Notes: a model not told the origin generated them from the letters alone. A stretch of DNA of 45,077 nucleotides from UBA5009 sp038043185 (GCA_038043185.1 JBBTCO010000031.1:1-45077), one strand, 5' to 3'; shown: positions 25,995 to 34,053, counted from the first letter of the stretch. Numbers and translations: made by a program.

Positions 25995-26933
25995 ATGTTG
26001 TTCTCATGGCTACGACGACAATTTCGTCGCTCAGATACTCGATTGAATGATTTCAAACCAGTCATTATGGTCACAGGCTGTGGTTCTGGTTTAGGATTCG
26101 CCTTAGCCGAATTACTTTATGCCTCGAATAAATATCGTTTGGTCATTACAGCACGCAGTCGATCACTAAAAAAATTAAAAGAAAGATTTCCTGAAAGCGA
26201 TTTTTTGATGATTCGCGAGCTCAATGTCTCTATCGAAAAACAAAGAAAAAATTTAGTTGAAGAAGTTGAACGCCTTTGGGGTTGCGTCGATATTCTTATA
26301 AATAATGCGGGCATTAGTTATCGCGCCGTGGTTGAGCACATGACTGATGAAGACGAGTTTTTACAAATGCAAACAAATTATTTGGGACCCTTGGGATTAA
26401 CACGATTGGTTTTACCCAAAATGCGCGAAAAAGGTCGAGGTAAAATTATTAATGTGTCTTCGGTCAGCGGCATGTTGGCGATGCCGACAATGGGTGCTTA
26501 TAGCGCTTCAAAATATGCCCTAGAGGGCGCCAGCGAAGCTTTGTGGTACGAGATGAAGCCCTTGGGTATCAATGTCAGTTTAATTCAACCGGGCTTTATT
26601 AATTCAAATTCCTTTAAGCATGTTTATTACACTCCGCTTTCCCATCCTAAAAGAACTATTGAAGGACCTTACAGTGATTATTATCACCACATGACTCCAT
26701 TTGTGGAAAAAATGATGCGCTTATCGGTAGCTACACCCGAGAAAATCGCTCGATGTATTTTCAATGTTATTAAAAAACAGAACCCACCTTTGTGGGTAGC
26801 TGCGACTCCAGACGCCCTCGTGTTTCATCTCATTCGTCGGATATTGCCGCGACGGTGGATGCTGCCTATTCTTTTCTCGTTTTTGCCGAGTGCCCGAAGC
26901 TGGGGAAAAGCCTACACACGGAAGCGGCTCTAA
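25995..26933 (+). CDS. Short-chain dehydrogenase/reductase
   Basis: 312 residues. The NAD(P)-binding motif TGCGSGLG (27-34), NNAG in ILINNAGISYR, and the catalytic Ser-Tyr-Lys (INVSSVSGMLA, then YSASKYALEG) define a classical SDR. A basic N-terminus (RRQFRRSDTR) and a hydrophobic, basic C-terminal tail suggest membrane association. The substrate is unknown; the closest general type is a retinol/17-beta-HSD-like or fatty-acyl SDR. The next gene starts 3 bases later, so the two form an operon with a membrane dipeptidase. Confidence 0.82.
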   Translation: MLFSWLRRQFRRSDTRLNDFKPVIMVTGCGSGLGFALAELLYASNKYRLVITARSRSLKKLKERFPESDFLMIRELNVSIEKQRKNLVEEVERLWGCVDILINNAGISYRAVVEHMTDEDEFLQMQTNYLGPLGLTRLVLPKMREKGRGKIINVSSVSGMLAMPTMGAYSASKYALEGASEALWYEMKPLGINVSLIQPGFINSNSFKHVYYTPLSHPKRTIEGPYSDYYHHMTPFVEKMMRLSVATPEKIARCIFNVIKKQNPPLWVAATPDALVFHLIRRILPRRWMLPILFSFLPSARSWGKAYTRKRL

Positions 26934-26936
26934 AAA

Positions 26937-28130
26937 ATGCCTGTATTAAACAAAAATAAAAAACGACTTATTATCTGGAGTGTGGCGATTCCCTTGTTCG
27001 TGCTTGTATTTATTTATTCATTTTTACGATTCGTTTTTATTCCCTATGTTATTGATGTTAAAATTAATGGTCTTGAACAGTATTTTTCTTCTCAAGAAGC
27101 CATCCAAGCCCCGGCCTTTCATAAAGATTTATTTATCGCAGATCTACACGCCGATACTTTGTTATGGAATCGATCAATCGCAGAACGATCCCGTAGCGGA
27201 CATGTCGACATTCCCCGACTCATTGAAGGAAATATTGCCTTGCAAGGTTTTTCCATTGTGACCCAAGCACCACGAAATATTTCTATCGAAAAAAACGCAA
27301 ATACCAGCGATAGTATTTTTTGGTTAGCGGTATTCACCGGTTATCCGGTGAAATCTTTCACTCACCTTTCCGAAAGAGCTCTTTTTCAAATAAATAAATT
27401 ACGCCAAGCTGCTCATGAAAGAGATGATTTTTTTATTATAACTAATCACCAAGAACTTGAAGAGTATCTTAAGAAAAGAAGCATCAATAAAAAAATTACG
27501 GCCGGATGGATCTCTGTTGAAGGAGCTCAGGCTTTGGATGAAGATCTAACTCAACTCGATCGTTTGTTTGAGGCTGGAGTTCGCATGATGAGTCCTGCTC
27601 ATTTGACAGATTCAAAGATGAGCGGTTCTCAGCAAGGCCTTGAAAAACAGGGTCTGACAGAGTTGGGTAAAAAATGGCTAAAGAAAATGGACGAAAAAAA
27701 AATGATCATTGATTTGGCTCATGCTTCGACTTCGACAATAGATGATGTCCTTGAGTTATCAGAACGAGCGCCCTTAGTTTCGCATACAGGGATTAAAGGT
27801 GCTTGTGATAACAATCGAAATTTAACTGATCTGCAAATCCAAAAAATCGCTAAAAAAGGCGGCCTTATTGGCATCGGCTTTTGGAGTGAGGCAACTTGTG
27901 GGAGCAAAGTAGAGGATATTGTTAAGTCGATTTTATATGTTAAAAATCTTGTTGGCGTTTCCTTTGTAGCACTGGGCTCGGACTGGGACGGTTATGTTCG
28001 CACTCCCGTGGATGCCGCGCGGATAGGGCTTTTGACCGCCAAATTGGCTGAGGCTGGCCTCAGCCAGAGCGAAGTGTCTCAAATTATGGGTGCAAATGTC
28101 CTGCAATTTCTTTTAAAAAACTTTCCTTAG
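26937..28130 (+). CDS. Membrane-anchored dipeptidase (peptidase M19, renal dipeptidase family)
   Basis: 397 residues. One transmembrane segment (about 12-32) anchors the enzyme, with the catalytic domain probably outside. M19 zinc-site motifs are IADLHADTL (His-x-Asp), WISVEGAQAL (bridging Glu), MIIDLAHAS (His), PLVSHTG (His) and the C-terminal ALGSDWDGY (Asp). The family cleaves dipeptides, including D-containing ones, so a role in taking up peptide or cell-wall fragments is plausible. Transcribed with the SDR gene (3-base gap). Confidence 0.87.
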   Translation: MPVLNKNKKRLIIWSVAIPLFVLVFIYSFLRFVFIPYVIDVKINGLEQYFSSQEAIQAPAFHKDLFIADLHADTLLWNRSIAERSRSGHVDIPRLIEGNIALQGFSIVTQAPRNISIEKNANTSDSIFWLAVFTGYPVKSFTHLSERALFQINKLRQAAHERDDFFIITNHQELEEYLKKRSINKKITAGWISVEGAQALDEDLTQLDRLFEAGVRMMSPAHLTDSKMSGSQQGLEKQGLTELGKKWLKKMDEKKMIIDLAHASTSTIDDVLELSERAPLVSHTGIKGACDNNRNLTDLQIQKIAKKGGLIGIGFWSEATCGSKVEDIVKSILYVKNLVGVSFVALGSDWDGYVRTPVDAARIGLLTAKLAEAGLSQSEVSQIMGANVLQFLLKNFP

Positions 28131-28196
28131 AACGCTGTTTTTCCTTGTCGTTTTTCCTAAAAATCATGCTAATATTAAATTAAGAGGTGCCCTGAT

Positions 28197-29462
28197 TTGA
28201 CGAAAACGTCGCAGATCCGAAATAATGACCGTAGCATCGTTGTCGGTGTAGGCTTAAAAACAGAAGCTCTTTCTGAAATTAAAGAAAATCTATTAGAACT
28301 CGAAGAACTTGTGACCGCAGCTGGCGGAGAAGTTGTTGGCTCCGTTATTCAAACTCTTCCCCAATGGAATCCAGCGACTTTAATTGGTACCGGAAAAGTC
28401 GAAGAAATCAAAGAGATGGTCCGGGATTCTGAAGCCAAATTCGTGATTATCGATCATCAGTTATCTGGGGTTCAAGCGCGAAACTTAGGAACTGCCATAG
28501 GGGTCCCTGTTTTAGATCGTAATCAATTAATTCTAGATATTTTTGCACTCAGAGCTCAAACATTCGAAGGAAAACTGCAAGTCGAGTTAGCTCAACTTTT
28601 AGATCAAATGCCTCGGATGGTCGATGCTTGGATGGGTTCACTCTCTCGCCAAGGTGGTGGGATCGGAACTCGCGGCCCCGGTGAGTCTGCCTTAGAGAAT
28701 GATCGCCGTCGTGTTCGTGAACGGGTTTCTTTGATCAAAAAAAAATTAGATGGAGTTCGGAAAAATCGGGCCCAACACAGAAGTTCCAGACGCCGTCATG
28801 AAATTCCTAGCTTTGCTTTGATTGGCTACACCAACTCGGGAAAAAGCTCTTTGCTTAATCGTCTAACTGGTTCCCAAGTTATGGCTAAAAATCAAGTTTT
28901 TGCGACCTTGGATCCAACCACTCGAAAGATATTTTTGCCCGATGGACCTGCCGCTGTTGTGACCGATACCGTGGGATTTATTCGCAAGCTTCCCACACAA
29001 TTGATTGAAGCCTTTAAAGCAACACTTGAAGAATCAGCCGAAGCCGATGTCTTACTTCATGTCATTGATTTATCTTCCCCTAATATGGCCAGACAAGTGG
29101 AAGTCGTGGATCAACTGATCGAAGAGTTTAAATGGACCAATAAAAAAATTATCCATGTCTTTAATAAAATGGATGCGGCGTCCCCCGAAAAACAATTTAA
29201 AGTAAAACAATTTCCCCGAGTTTTTGTTAGCGCCCTCACCGGTCAAGGCCTCGACCAACTAAAAACCCTCATGGCCGACGCCGTCAACGAACTACAAACC
29301 GACGTCCAACTCTACTTCCCCCGTAACGAAGAATACAAAATTTTCGACCTCGACCGCGAAACAAGAATCCACCGAAAAGAAGCCGCAACCGAAGGAACAA
29401 TTTGCTACACCCAACTGACGCCAGCCCTGTTGTCCCGCTGGAAAGAATATCTCGTTAAGTAA
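28197..29462 (+). CDS. hflX: GTPase HflX
   Basis: 421 residues starting at TTG (28197), supported by AGAGGTG 7 bases upstream. The N-terminal HflX domain (about 15-190) contains FEGKLQVELAQLLDQMPRM and GGGIGTRGPGES with the coiled region RRRVRERVSLIKKKL. The G domain (about 200-365) has G1 GYTNSGKSSL, G3 DTVGFIRKLP and G4 FNKMD. HflX binds the large ribosomal subunit and splits or rescues stalled or heat-damaged ribosomes. The first base pairs of palindromic element 3 include its stop codon. Confidence 0.93.
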   Translation: MTKTSQIRNNDRSIVVGVGLKTEALSEIKENLLELEELVTAAGGEVVGSVIQTLPQWNPATLIGTGKVEEIKEMVRDSEAKFVIIDHQLSGVQARNLGTAIGVPVLDRNQLILDIFALRAQTFEGKLQVELAQLLDQMPRMVDAWMGSLSRQGGGIGTRGPGESALENDRRRVRERVSLIKKKLDGVRKNRAQHRSSRRRHEIPSFALIGYTNSGKSSLLNRLTGSQVMAKNQVFATLDPTTRKIFLPDGPAAVVTDTVGFIRKLPTQLIEAFKATLEESAEADVLLHVIDLSSPNMARQVEVVDQLIEEFKWTNKKIIHVFNKMDAASPEKQFKVKQFPRVFVSALTGQGLDQLKTLMADAVNELQTDVQLYFPRNEEYKIFDLDRETRIHRKEAATEGTICYTQLTPALLSRWKEYLVK

Positions 29463-29601
29463 AGTTCTTTTCTTTTTTTAAAATACTCTTATTTATTCCA
29501 TAACGACTCACCATCCGTGGTTGCCGGCTCTCGGCATCCTGCCTCGCCGAGGTCGTTATGGAATAAATAAGAGTATTTTAAAAAAAGAAAAGAACTTTAC
29601 T
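29458..29601 (+). repeat. Giant palindromic element 3 (core type B) after hflX
   Basis: Left arm 29458-29507 and right arm 29552-29601 form a perfect 50-bp inverted repeat around a 44-base core (29508-29551). The left arm begins two bases before the hflX TAA, so the stop codon is inside the stem. The core can form TGCCG/CGGCA or the alternative CTCGGC/GCCGAG stems. It matches the reverse complement of the element 4 core at 43 of 44 bases. The arms are A+T-rich and unrelated to those of element 4 except the inner GAC/GTC. Confidence 0.95.
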
Positions 29602-29650
29602 GAAGTGCAGGAATGCTATTCAGTTCATCAACGCAAAGGCACAGTCGGCG

Positions 29651-29872
29651 TAAAAATCCTTCTATTAAAAAAATCGCTTAAGTTGGACTTCTTGGCTGTT
29701 TTTTTATTTAGGAAATTCCCTATTTCATTCATTAATGACCTCGGCGAGGCAGGATGCCGAGAGCCGGCAACCATGGATGGTGAGTCATTAATGAATGAAA
29801 TAGGGAATTTCCTAAATAAAAAAACAGCCCGAAAACTAAGTCTATGCGATTTTTTTAATAGAAGGATTTTTA
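29651..29872 (-). repeat. Giant palindromic element 4 (core type B) running into the cyclase 3' end
   Basis: Inner arms 29694-29739 and 29784-29829 are a perfect 46-bp inverted repeat around the 44-base core 29740-29783. After about 16 poorly matching bases the pairing resumes perfectly for 27 bp (29651-29677 with 29846-29872). The right outer arm is cyclase coding sequence (KNPSIKKIA). The left outer arm, read on the plus strand, also encodes KNPSIKKIA-stop but with GCT TAA instead of GCA TAG. Weak similarity continues outward over about 40 more bases (29614-29650 against cyclase codons for the ACSTVID region). Confidence 0.95.
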
Positions 29873-31314
29873 ACGTGGTGTGAAGTTGTGTCGATGACTG
29901 TAGAGCAAGCGCGACACATGAAAATAAATTGTCCTTGAATATTGGTCTCAAGAGATAGGATGCCGCCACAGGTTGGACATTCAGTGATATTAGCACCAGA
30001 TTTTTCAGACATATCTTTGGAAGAAATAATTCTGTAAACCTGAACGATATCTCTTTCAAAACCTTTTAATATACGTTTGCCTAAAAATTCTGTATGGAAT
30101 TCATTTGCAACCATTTCATAAACATCATTTTCCATGACAATTTGACCGGGCTCAGCCGAAGAACATAAGCGAGAAGCTAAATTCACTACCGGTCCAATTG
30201 CAGTGTAGCTTTGATAATATTTTTTACTTCCATAAAATCCAACATTAACAAAACCTCGCGCAATACCCATTCGTAAAGTCAAAGGTCCATCCCAATTTTT
30301 TTCATAAAATTCATCATCAAGCTGAACTCGTTCTCGAATTTCTAGAGCCGCTTTAATGACTCGTGAGGCATAATCAATTCTCTTAAAGGGCGCATTGCAA
30401 AAGGCTAAGATTCCGTCACCTAAAAATTTATCAATTGTAATGTCATATTTAAGTAGAATTTTAATCGAATCTTCTAGGAATTTTGTTAAAACACGATCCA
30501 CTTTATCTTTATCAATTCTGGTGACACGCTCTGTTGAGTTAACTATATCAATAAAAATAGCACAGATTTCAGCTCTTTGACCTGTGGATTCCAGTTTTAA
30601 ATTCCCAGAACGAATCGACTCGACAATTTGTGGCGAGAACTGTGTGGAAAGATTTCTTAAGCGTACCGCTTCATCAGTTTGCACGCGAATAATTTCTTCC
30701 CGACTATCCAGCTCACTCTTTAGCTGCATCCTGGAATTAACTTCTCTTATTCTTAAAGACTCGTTAAATATCCTAATTAAATAACAGATGACGATTGAAG
30801 CTAAAACGAAAAAACTATTCGACAACCATTGCGACCAAGAGTTCGGCTTTCCAATGAGTTGGTATCCTGTAATTAAATAATAAGGCAGATATATACCAAT
30901 AGTTGTTAATAAAAAATACTTTTTTGAAAATGGAATGAAAAACAAGCCACCAATTGCAATTAAATTTAAACCTGCATAATAAGCTGTTCCAGGATCATTG
31001 ATCATAAGGATCATTAAATTGATACCACCACCCATACTGAATAAATAAAACAGCGCAATTTTTTGAACTCGCCGAGCTTCATTCACCTTATTCGCTAATC
31101 TCGTTGTGATTAATGATACAGGAATAATTAAGAATCGAATAAAAAGAAAGGGCCATTTTAGATCCGGATAGGAAATGATATCAACAATCCAAAATAAGAA
31201 AAACAAAGGCATAGCCATCCAGCTGCTAATGACGTTCAAAACTGAACGTATCTCATCAAGCATCTCTTGGTTTCTTAGCTTAAAATATACCTTAGGCTGA
31301 CTTTTCTGCATCAT
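29842..31314 (-). CDS. Class III adenylate/guanylate cyclase, membrane-bound, with C-terminal Cys4 motif
   Basis: 490 residues. About six transmembrane segments span residues 28-185, then a helical linker (186-245) leads to a class III cyclase domain (about 247-430). Metal-binding Asp residues are D256 (FIDIVNS) and D300 (FLGDG). K286 of IDKFLGDG suggests ATP use, and N378/R382 in PVVNLASRLC fit the transition-state residues. The tail (446-470) holds CPTC and CRAC, a zinc-ribbon-like pair. ATG overlaps the preceding methyltransferase stop (ATGA), so translation is coupled. The tail codons are part of palindromic element 4. It should make cAMP at the inner membrane. Confidence 0.9.
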   Translation of the reverse strand: MMQKSQPKVYFKLRNQEMLDEIRSVLNVISSWMAMPLFFLFWIVDIISYPDLKWPFLFIRFLIIPVSLITTRLANKVNEARRVQKIALFYLFSMGGGINLMILMINDPGTAYYAGLNLIAIGGLFFIPFSKKYFLLTTIGIYLPYYLITGYQLIGKPNSWSQWLSNSFFVLASIVICYLIRIFNESLRIREVNSRMQLKSELDSREEIIRVQTDEAVRLRNLSTQFSPQIVESIRSGNLKLESTGQRAEICAIFIDIVNSTERVTRIDKDKVDRVLTKFLEDSIKILLKYDITIDKFLGDGILAFCNAPFKRIDYASRVIKAALEIRERVQLDDEFYEKNWDGPLTLRMGIARGFVNVGFYGSKKYYQSYTAIGPVVNLASRLCSSAEPGQIVMENDVYEMVANEFHTEFLGKRILKGFERDIVQVYRIISSKDMSEKSGANITECPTCGGILSLETNIQGQFIFMCRACSTVIDTTSHHVKNPSIKKIA

Positions 31315-32810
31315 TTCTTCATTACTGCAAATAAATTAATTGCTAGTTTTTCCTTTTCTATTGTTAAATCTTTTTTAATCACACCAAATAATTGCTTTAA
31401 CTCATCTTCAGATCGATAGATCAAATACCAGTCAAGCAAGAGTTCCATGATTGTTTGATTGGGATTATCTTTACTAAAATTTCCAATTATAAGACGTCCG
31501 CCCGGCCGTACTGATTCATAAAGTTTAAGCGCAGCGGATTGAGCCACTGGGTCGGTAAAATAATCGAATAGTCCCGCCGAATAGACCAAATCAAAATCCT
31601 TTTCAGGAGGACCCTCGATAATGATATTTTTTATAGCTAAATTAACATATCTAAAACTAAAACCGGTGTTCGCAAACCTTTCGATCATCTGGATTTCTCG
31701 TTGCGCGTGCTTCAAAGATTCTTCATCCTGATCCAAACAAACAAATTCTATTTTTTTATTTAAAAAATCTTTTGAATTTTTTAAAAACAACTGTTGTTCG
31801 ACGGCAGGTCCGCTGGCCACGGCCAAGATTCGAATTGTATCTGACTTGCAGGTCTTCACAGTTTCTATAATTTTGTCAAACATGTAATCGCAGCGATTTT
31901 TGACGGCGCGACCCGAGGGTTCTTCAATAAAATATTTGTGCATGCATTGATCAAATAAAGTTCGACCGATCAATTCACCACGATACAAGTGATTCATCAT
32001 TTCGTAATCACCCGCATAGCCCCGAGGTTTGTAAAAAGCACGATTAGCAAATGGAGCACCAAGAACTAATGTTCCTATTTGTTGCCGAAAAAATTGAATT
32101 GCAGCTGCAACGGTGACTTGATCCATACCCTTAAGCATTTCAGGAATTTTTCGATACTGATTGGGAATAATTTTTCCAACATATTCTGAAATACTTTCAG
32201 CAATCGTCATTCTGAATTCTTGATTGTCTTTATTGCTATCGATTGGGGAATGCGCTTCTAATTCTTCGATTTTAGTTTTCAAAAATATCAGCCAATCTTT
32301 CATCTCGTAGACTAATAAACGAAAATTTGCTGGAATTTCGACAAGTTTTTTTTCAAAACCTTTCTGCAGCTCAATAACTTCGATTGAAGCCTCTAAAGCT
32401 TTAATGCGATCCACGTTCAGAGTCTCTCCGATGACTTCAAATGCAACTATTTTATCTTCAAAAATGGATTGCGGATGTTTTTCAATTCGAACAGGCCTCA
32501 GAGATAAAATTTGAGTTTGGGTTTCAGCAAAAATAAGTGGTAGCTCCAAAGGTTCCGAATTTTCCAATACAGATTTCATTTCGATAAAATCTTTACTCAA
32601 AAAAATTGCCGCTAAGCCAAAGGTGCTGATATTTACAACTTCATATTTTTTTTGATCTAAAATGATATAGCATTTTCCCGATGGAACTGAGATACGATCC
32701 TGACGAATAATTTTGCGTCGAATACGGACTTCATCTTGAACTAAAAAATTTTCATGTTTCGATACAGCTTTCGCCGAATCATTTTTATTTTCGCCTGAAT
32801 CTGTCCCCAT
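31311..32810 (-). CDS. PilZ-domain protein fused to a SAM-dependent methyltransferase
   Basis: 499 residues. The N-terminal region has the PilZ c-di-GMP signature: R32KIIR36 and N60ISTFG65, followed by beta-rich sequence to about 130. A helical segment (about 140-250) leads to a conserved block AFYKPRGYAGDYEMMNHLY (about 259-276) and a Rossmann methyltransferase (about 325-499; ILAVASGPAVEQQ, FVCLDQDEESLKHA, YSAGLFDYF). From memory, this C-terminal architecture resembles methyltransferases linked to 3-hydroxypalmitate methyl ester signal synthesis. It overlaps the cyclase by 4 bases. A c-di-GMP-controlled methylation step is inferred. Confidence 0.75.
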   Translation of the reverse strand: MGTDSGENKNDSAKAVSKHENFLVQDEVRIRRKIIRQDRISVPSGKCYIILDQKKYEVVNISTFGLAAIFLSKDFIEMKSVLENSEPLELPLIFAETQTQILSLRPVRIEKHPQSIFEDKIVAFEVIGETLNVDRIKALEASIEVIELQKGFEKKLVEIPANFRLLVYEMKDWLIFLKTKIEELEAHSPIDSNKDNQEFRMTIAESISEYVGKIIPNQYRKIPEMLKGMDQVTVAAAIQFFRQQIGTLVLGAPFANRAFYKPRGYAGDYEMMNHLYRGELIGRTLFDQCMHKYFIEEPSGRAVKNRCDYMFDKIIETVKTCKSDTIRILAVASGPAVEQQLFLKNSKDFLNKKIEFVCLDQDEESLKHAQREIQMIERFANTGFSFRYVNLAIKNIIIEGPPEKDFDLVYSAGLFDYFTDPVAQSAALKLYESVRPGGRLIIGNFSKDNPNQTIMELLLDWYLIYRSEDELKQLFGVIKKDLTIEKEKLAINLFAVMKK

Positions 32811-32865
32811 TTAATTATACTCCGTAGTAAATACCCTAGATAGAACTCGGCATGGCGTAGTAAAT

Positions 32866-32892
32866 CTTGAGATATTCAGTAACAATATCAAG
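32866..32892. other. Small imperfect inverted repeat between thioesterase and methyltransferase genes
   Basis: CTTGAGATATT and AATATCAAG pair with one bulged G around a 7-base loop. It lies in the 123-base gap between two minus-strand genes. It could be a weak terminator or an operator for the methyltransferase-cyclase pair. No T-run accompanies it. Confidence 0.3.
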
Positions 32893-32933
32893 ACCTAGCC
32901 AAACGGCATGAAGATGTTGAAGTGAATATAAAC

Positions 32934-33422
32934 TTATTTTTGTTTTAAATGCTCGCGACGGCGAAGGCGTTCTTCGCGGCGAAATTTTCCAGATTCAAAT
33001 CGTCTTTTATCTTCTTCGGATTCGAGCAAAAGTCCAGGCACCTGAGTTGGATTACCACTGGCCCCCAAGGCGACGAAGGTCAAGTAGGCTGAGGCGGTAT
33101 GAAAGGTTTCCCCTGTTTTAGGATTTTCAGCGTCGACACGGACACCGATTTCCATAGATGTTTTTGATACAAAATTAACACTGGCTTTAAGATTGACCAC
33201 CCAGCCTTTGTAAACTGGAGCTACAAAGGAAAGTTCATCGATGCTGGCAGTAACAACGTCCATGCTGCAATGTCTTTGGGCCGCTACCGCAGCACAAATA
33301 TCAATCCACGACATGATTGTTCCACCAAAAACTGAATCTAAGGAATTTGTATGGGAAGGTAAAACAAGTTGGGTCATGACCACACGTGAAGCATCTACTG
33401 CTTTAGAATTTCGTGTGCTCAC
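32934..33422 (-). CDS. Acyl-CoA thioesterase (hotdog fold, YciA/BACH type)
   Basis: 162 residues. The hotdog thioesterase signature is visible: VLPSHTNSLDSVFGGTIMSWIDICAAVAAQRH, with the conserved Asn/Asp and the HTNxxxxxFGG motif, then the second strand block DELSFVAPVYKGWVVNLKASVNFV and TASAYLTFVAL. The family hydrolyses acyl-CoAs of medium to long chain in the cytosol. The C-terminal 30 residues are strongly basic (RREERLRRREHLKQK). It lies 33 bases after the LuxR-type gene on the same strand and may be cotranscribed with it. Confidence 0.87.
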   Translation of the reverse strand: MSTRNSKAVDASRVVMTQLVLPSHTNSLDSVFGGTIMSWIDICAAVAAQRHCSMDVVTASIDELSFVAPVYKGWVVNLKASVNFVSKTSMEIGVRVDAENPKTGETFHTASAYLTFVALGASGNPTQVPGLLLESEEDKRRFESGKFRREERLRRREHLKQK

Positions 33423-33455
33423 AACCCACCCTTAAGAGACTTTTAAAAATGGAGA

Positions 33456-33848
33456 TTAAATCCCCATTGCTCCGATATCTGAATTTCCGCCACGGTTAAT
33501 ACCGTTATTTGAACTTGGCAGAGTCGTTCCAGATACAGTTGCACTGCCTGCTGGAATTGTTTGTGTCGCTTGAGAATTGTATGACGCTGCTGCGGCCGCA
33601 TTATTTTGCGCCTCAATACGAGCTTCACTCTCAACAAAACCCAAATGAGGAAGGCACCAGACTATGAGCTGTGCTCTGGACTTCACATTCATTTTTTTGT
33701 AAATGTTTGTAAGATGAAATTTGACTGTTTTTTCAGTCACGAATAATTGGTTGGCTACCTCTTTGTTAGACAAGCCCTTGGAAACCAACTCCGCTACTTC
33801 AGCCTCACGATTCGAAAGACCTTTTTGAATCAGGATATCTCTGAGCAT
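33456..33848 (-). CDS. Stand-alone LuxR-type HTH regulator
   Basis: 130 residues. A LuxR/GerE-type helix-turn-helix occupies about residues 8-65 (LSNREAEVAELVSKGLSNKEVANQLFVTEKTVKFHLTNIYKKM), a near-consensus match. There is no receiver or ligand-binding domain. The C-terminal 65 residues are low-complexity, rich in Ala, Asn, Ser, Thr and Gly, and look disordered. It presumably binds DNA without phosphorylation control, or needs a partner. It is divergent from cheY across about 205 bases, which hold an inverted repeat at 33898-33918. Confidence 0.85.
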   Translation of the reverse strand: MLRDILIQKGLSNREAEVAELVSKGLSNKEVANQLFVTEKTVKFHLTNIYKKMNVKSRAQLIVWCLPHLGFVESEARIEAQNNAAAAASYNSQATQTIPAGSATVSGTTLPSSNNGINRGGNSDIGAMGI

Positions 33849-33897
33849 CCTTGCTCCTCCCGCAAATTGTTAATGTTCTAAAACCTGTCTCACAATA

Positions 33898-33918
33898 AGA
33901 CTCTTGTCCGATGAGTCT
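33898..33918. promoter_or_regulatory. Candidate operator between luxR-type and cheY genes
   Basis: AGACTC and GAGTCT form a perfect 6-bp inverted repeat with 9-base spacing, about 50 bases upstream of the LuxR-type start. The motif TCTCAC is also directly repeated around it. Dyads of this size are typical of dimeric regulators such as LuxR-family proteins, but binding is not shown. Confidence 0.3.
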
Positions 33919-34053
33919 CACTTGTAATCCAGCACCACCTGTATCTAAGTCTGACAACAAATTCTTAAAATCACAAGACCTCTGGACTTAAGAAAATAAA
34001 AACTAGACCGATATGTACGTAAATTATTCATGGCAAGGCCAATAGGAGTTATT

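Noticed and set aside
29458..29601. Ordinary rho-independent terminator as a full explanation of element 3
   Set aside because: The stem is far too long, contains a conserved 44-nt core shared with another locus, and no T-tract follows the right arm. A termination role is still possible but does not explain the architecture.
29521..30059. Open frames of about 120 and 143 residues across elements 3 and 4
   Set aside because: They are read through the palindromic arms and cores on both strands, have no ribosome sites and mirror each other because the DNA is self-complementary.
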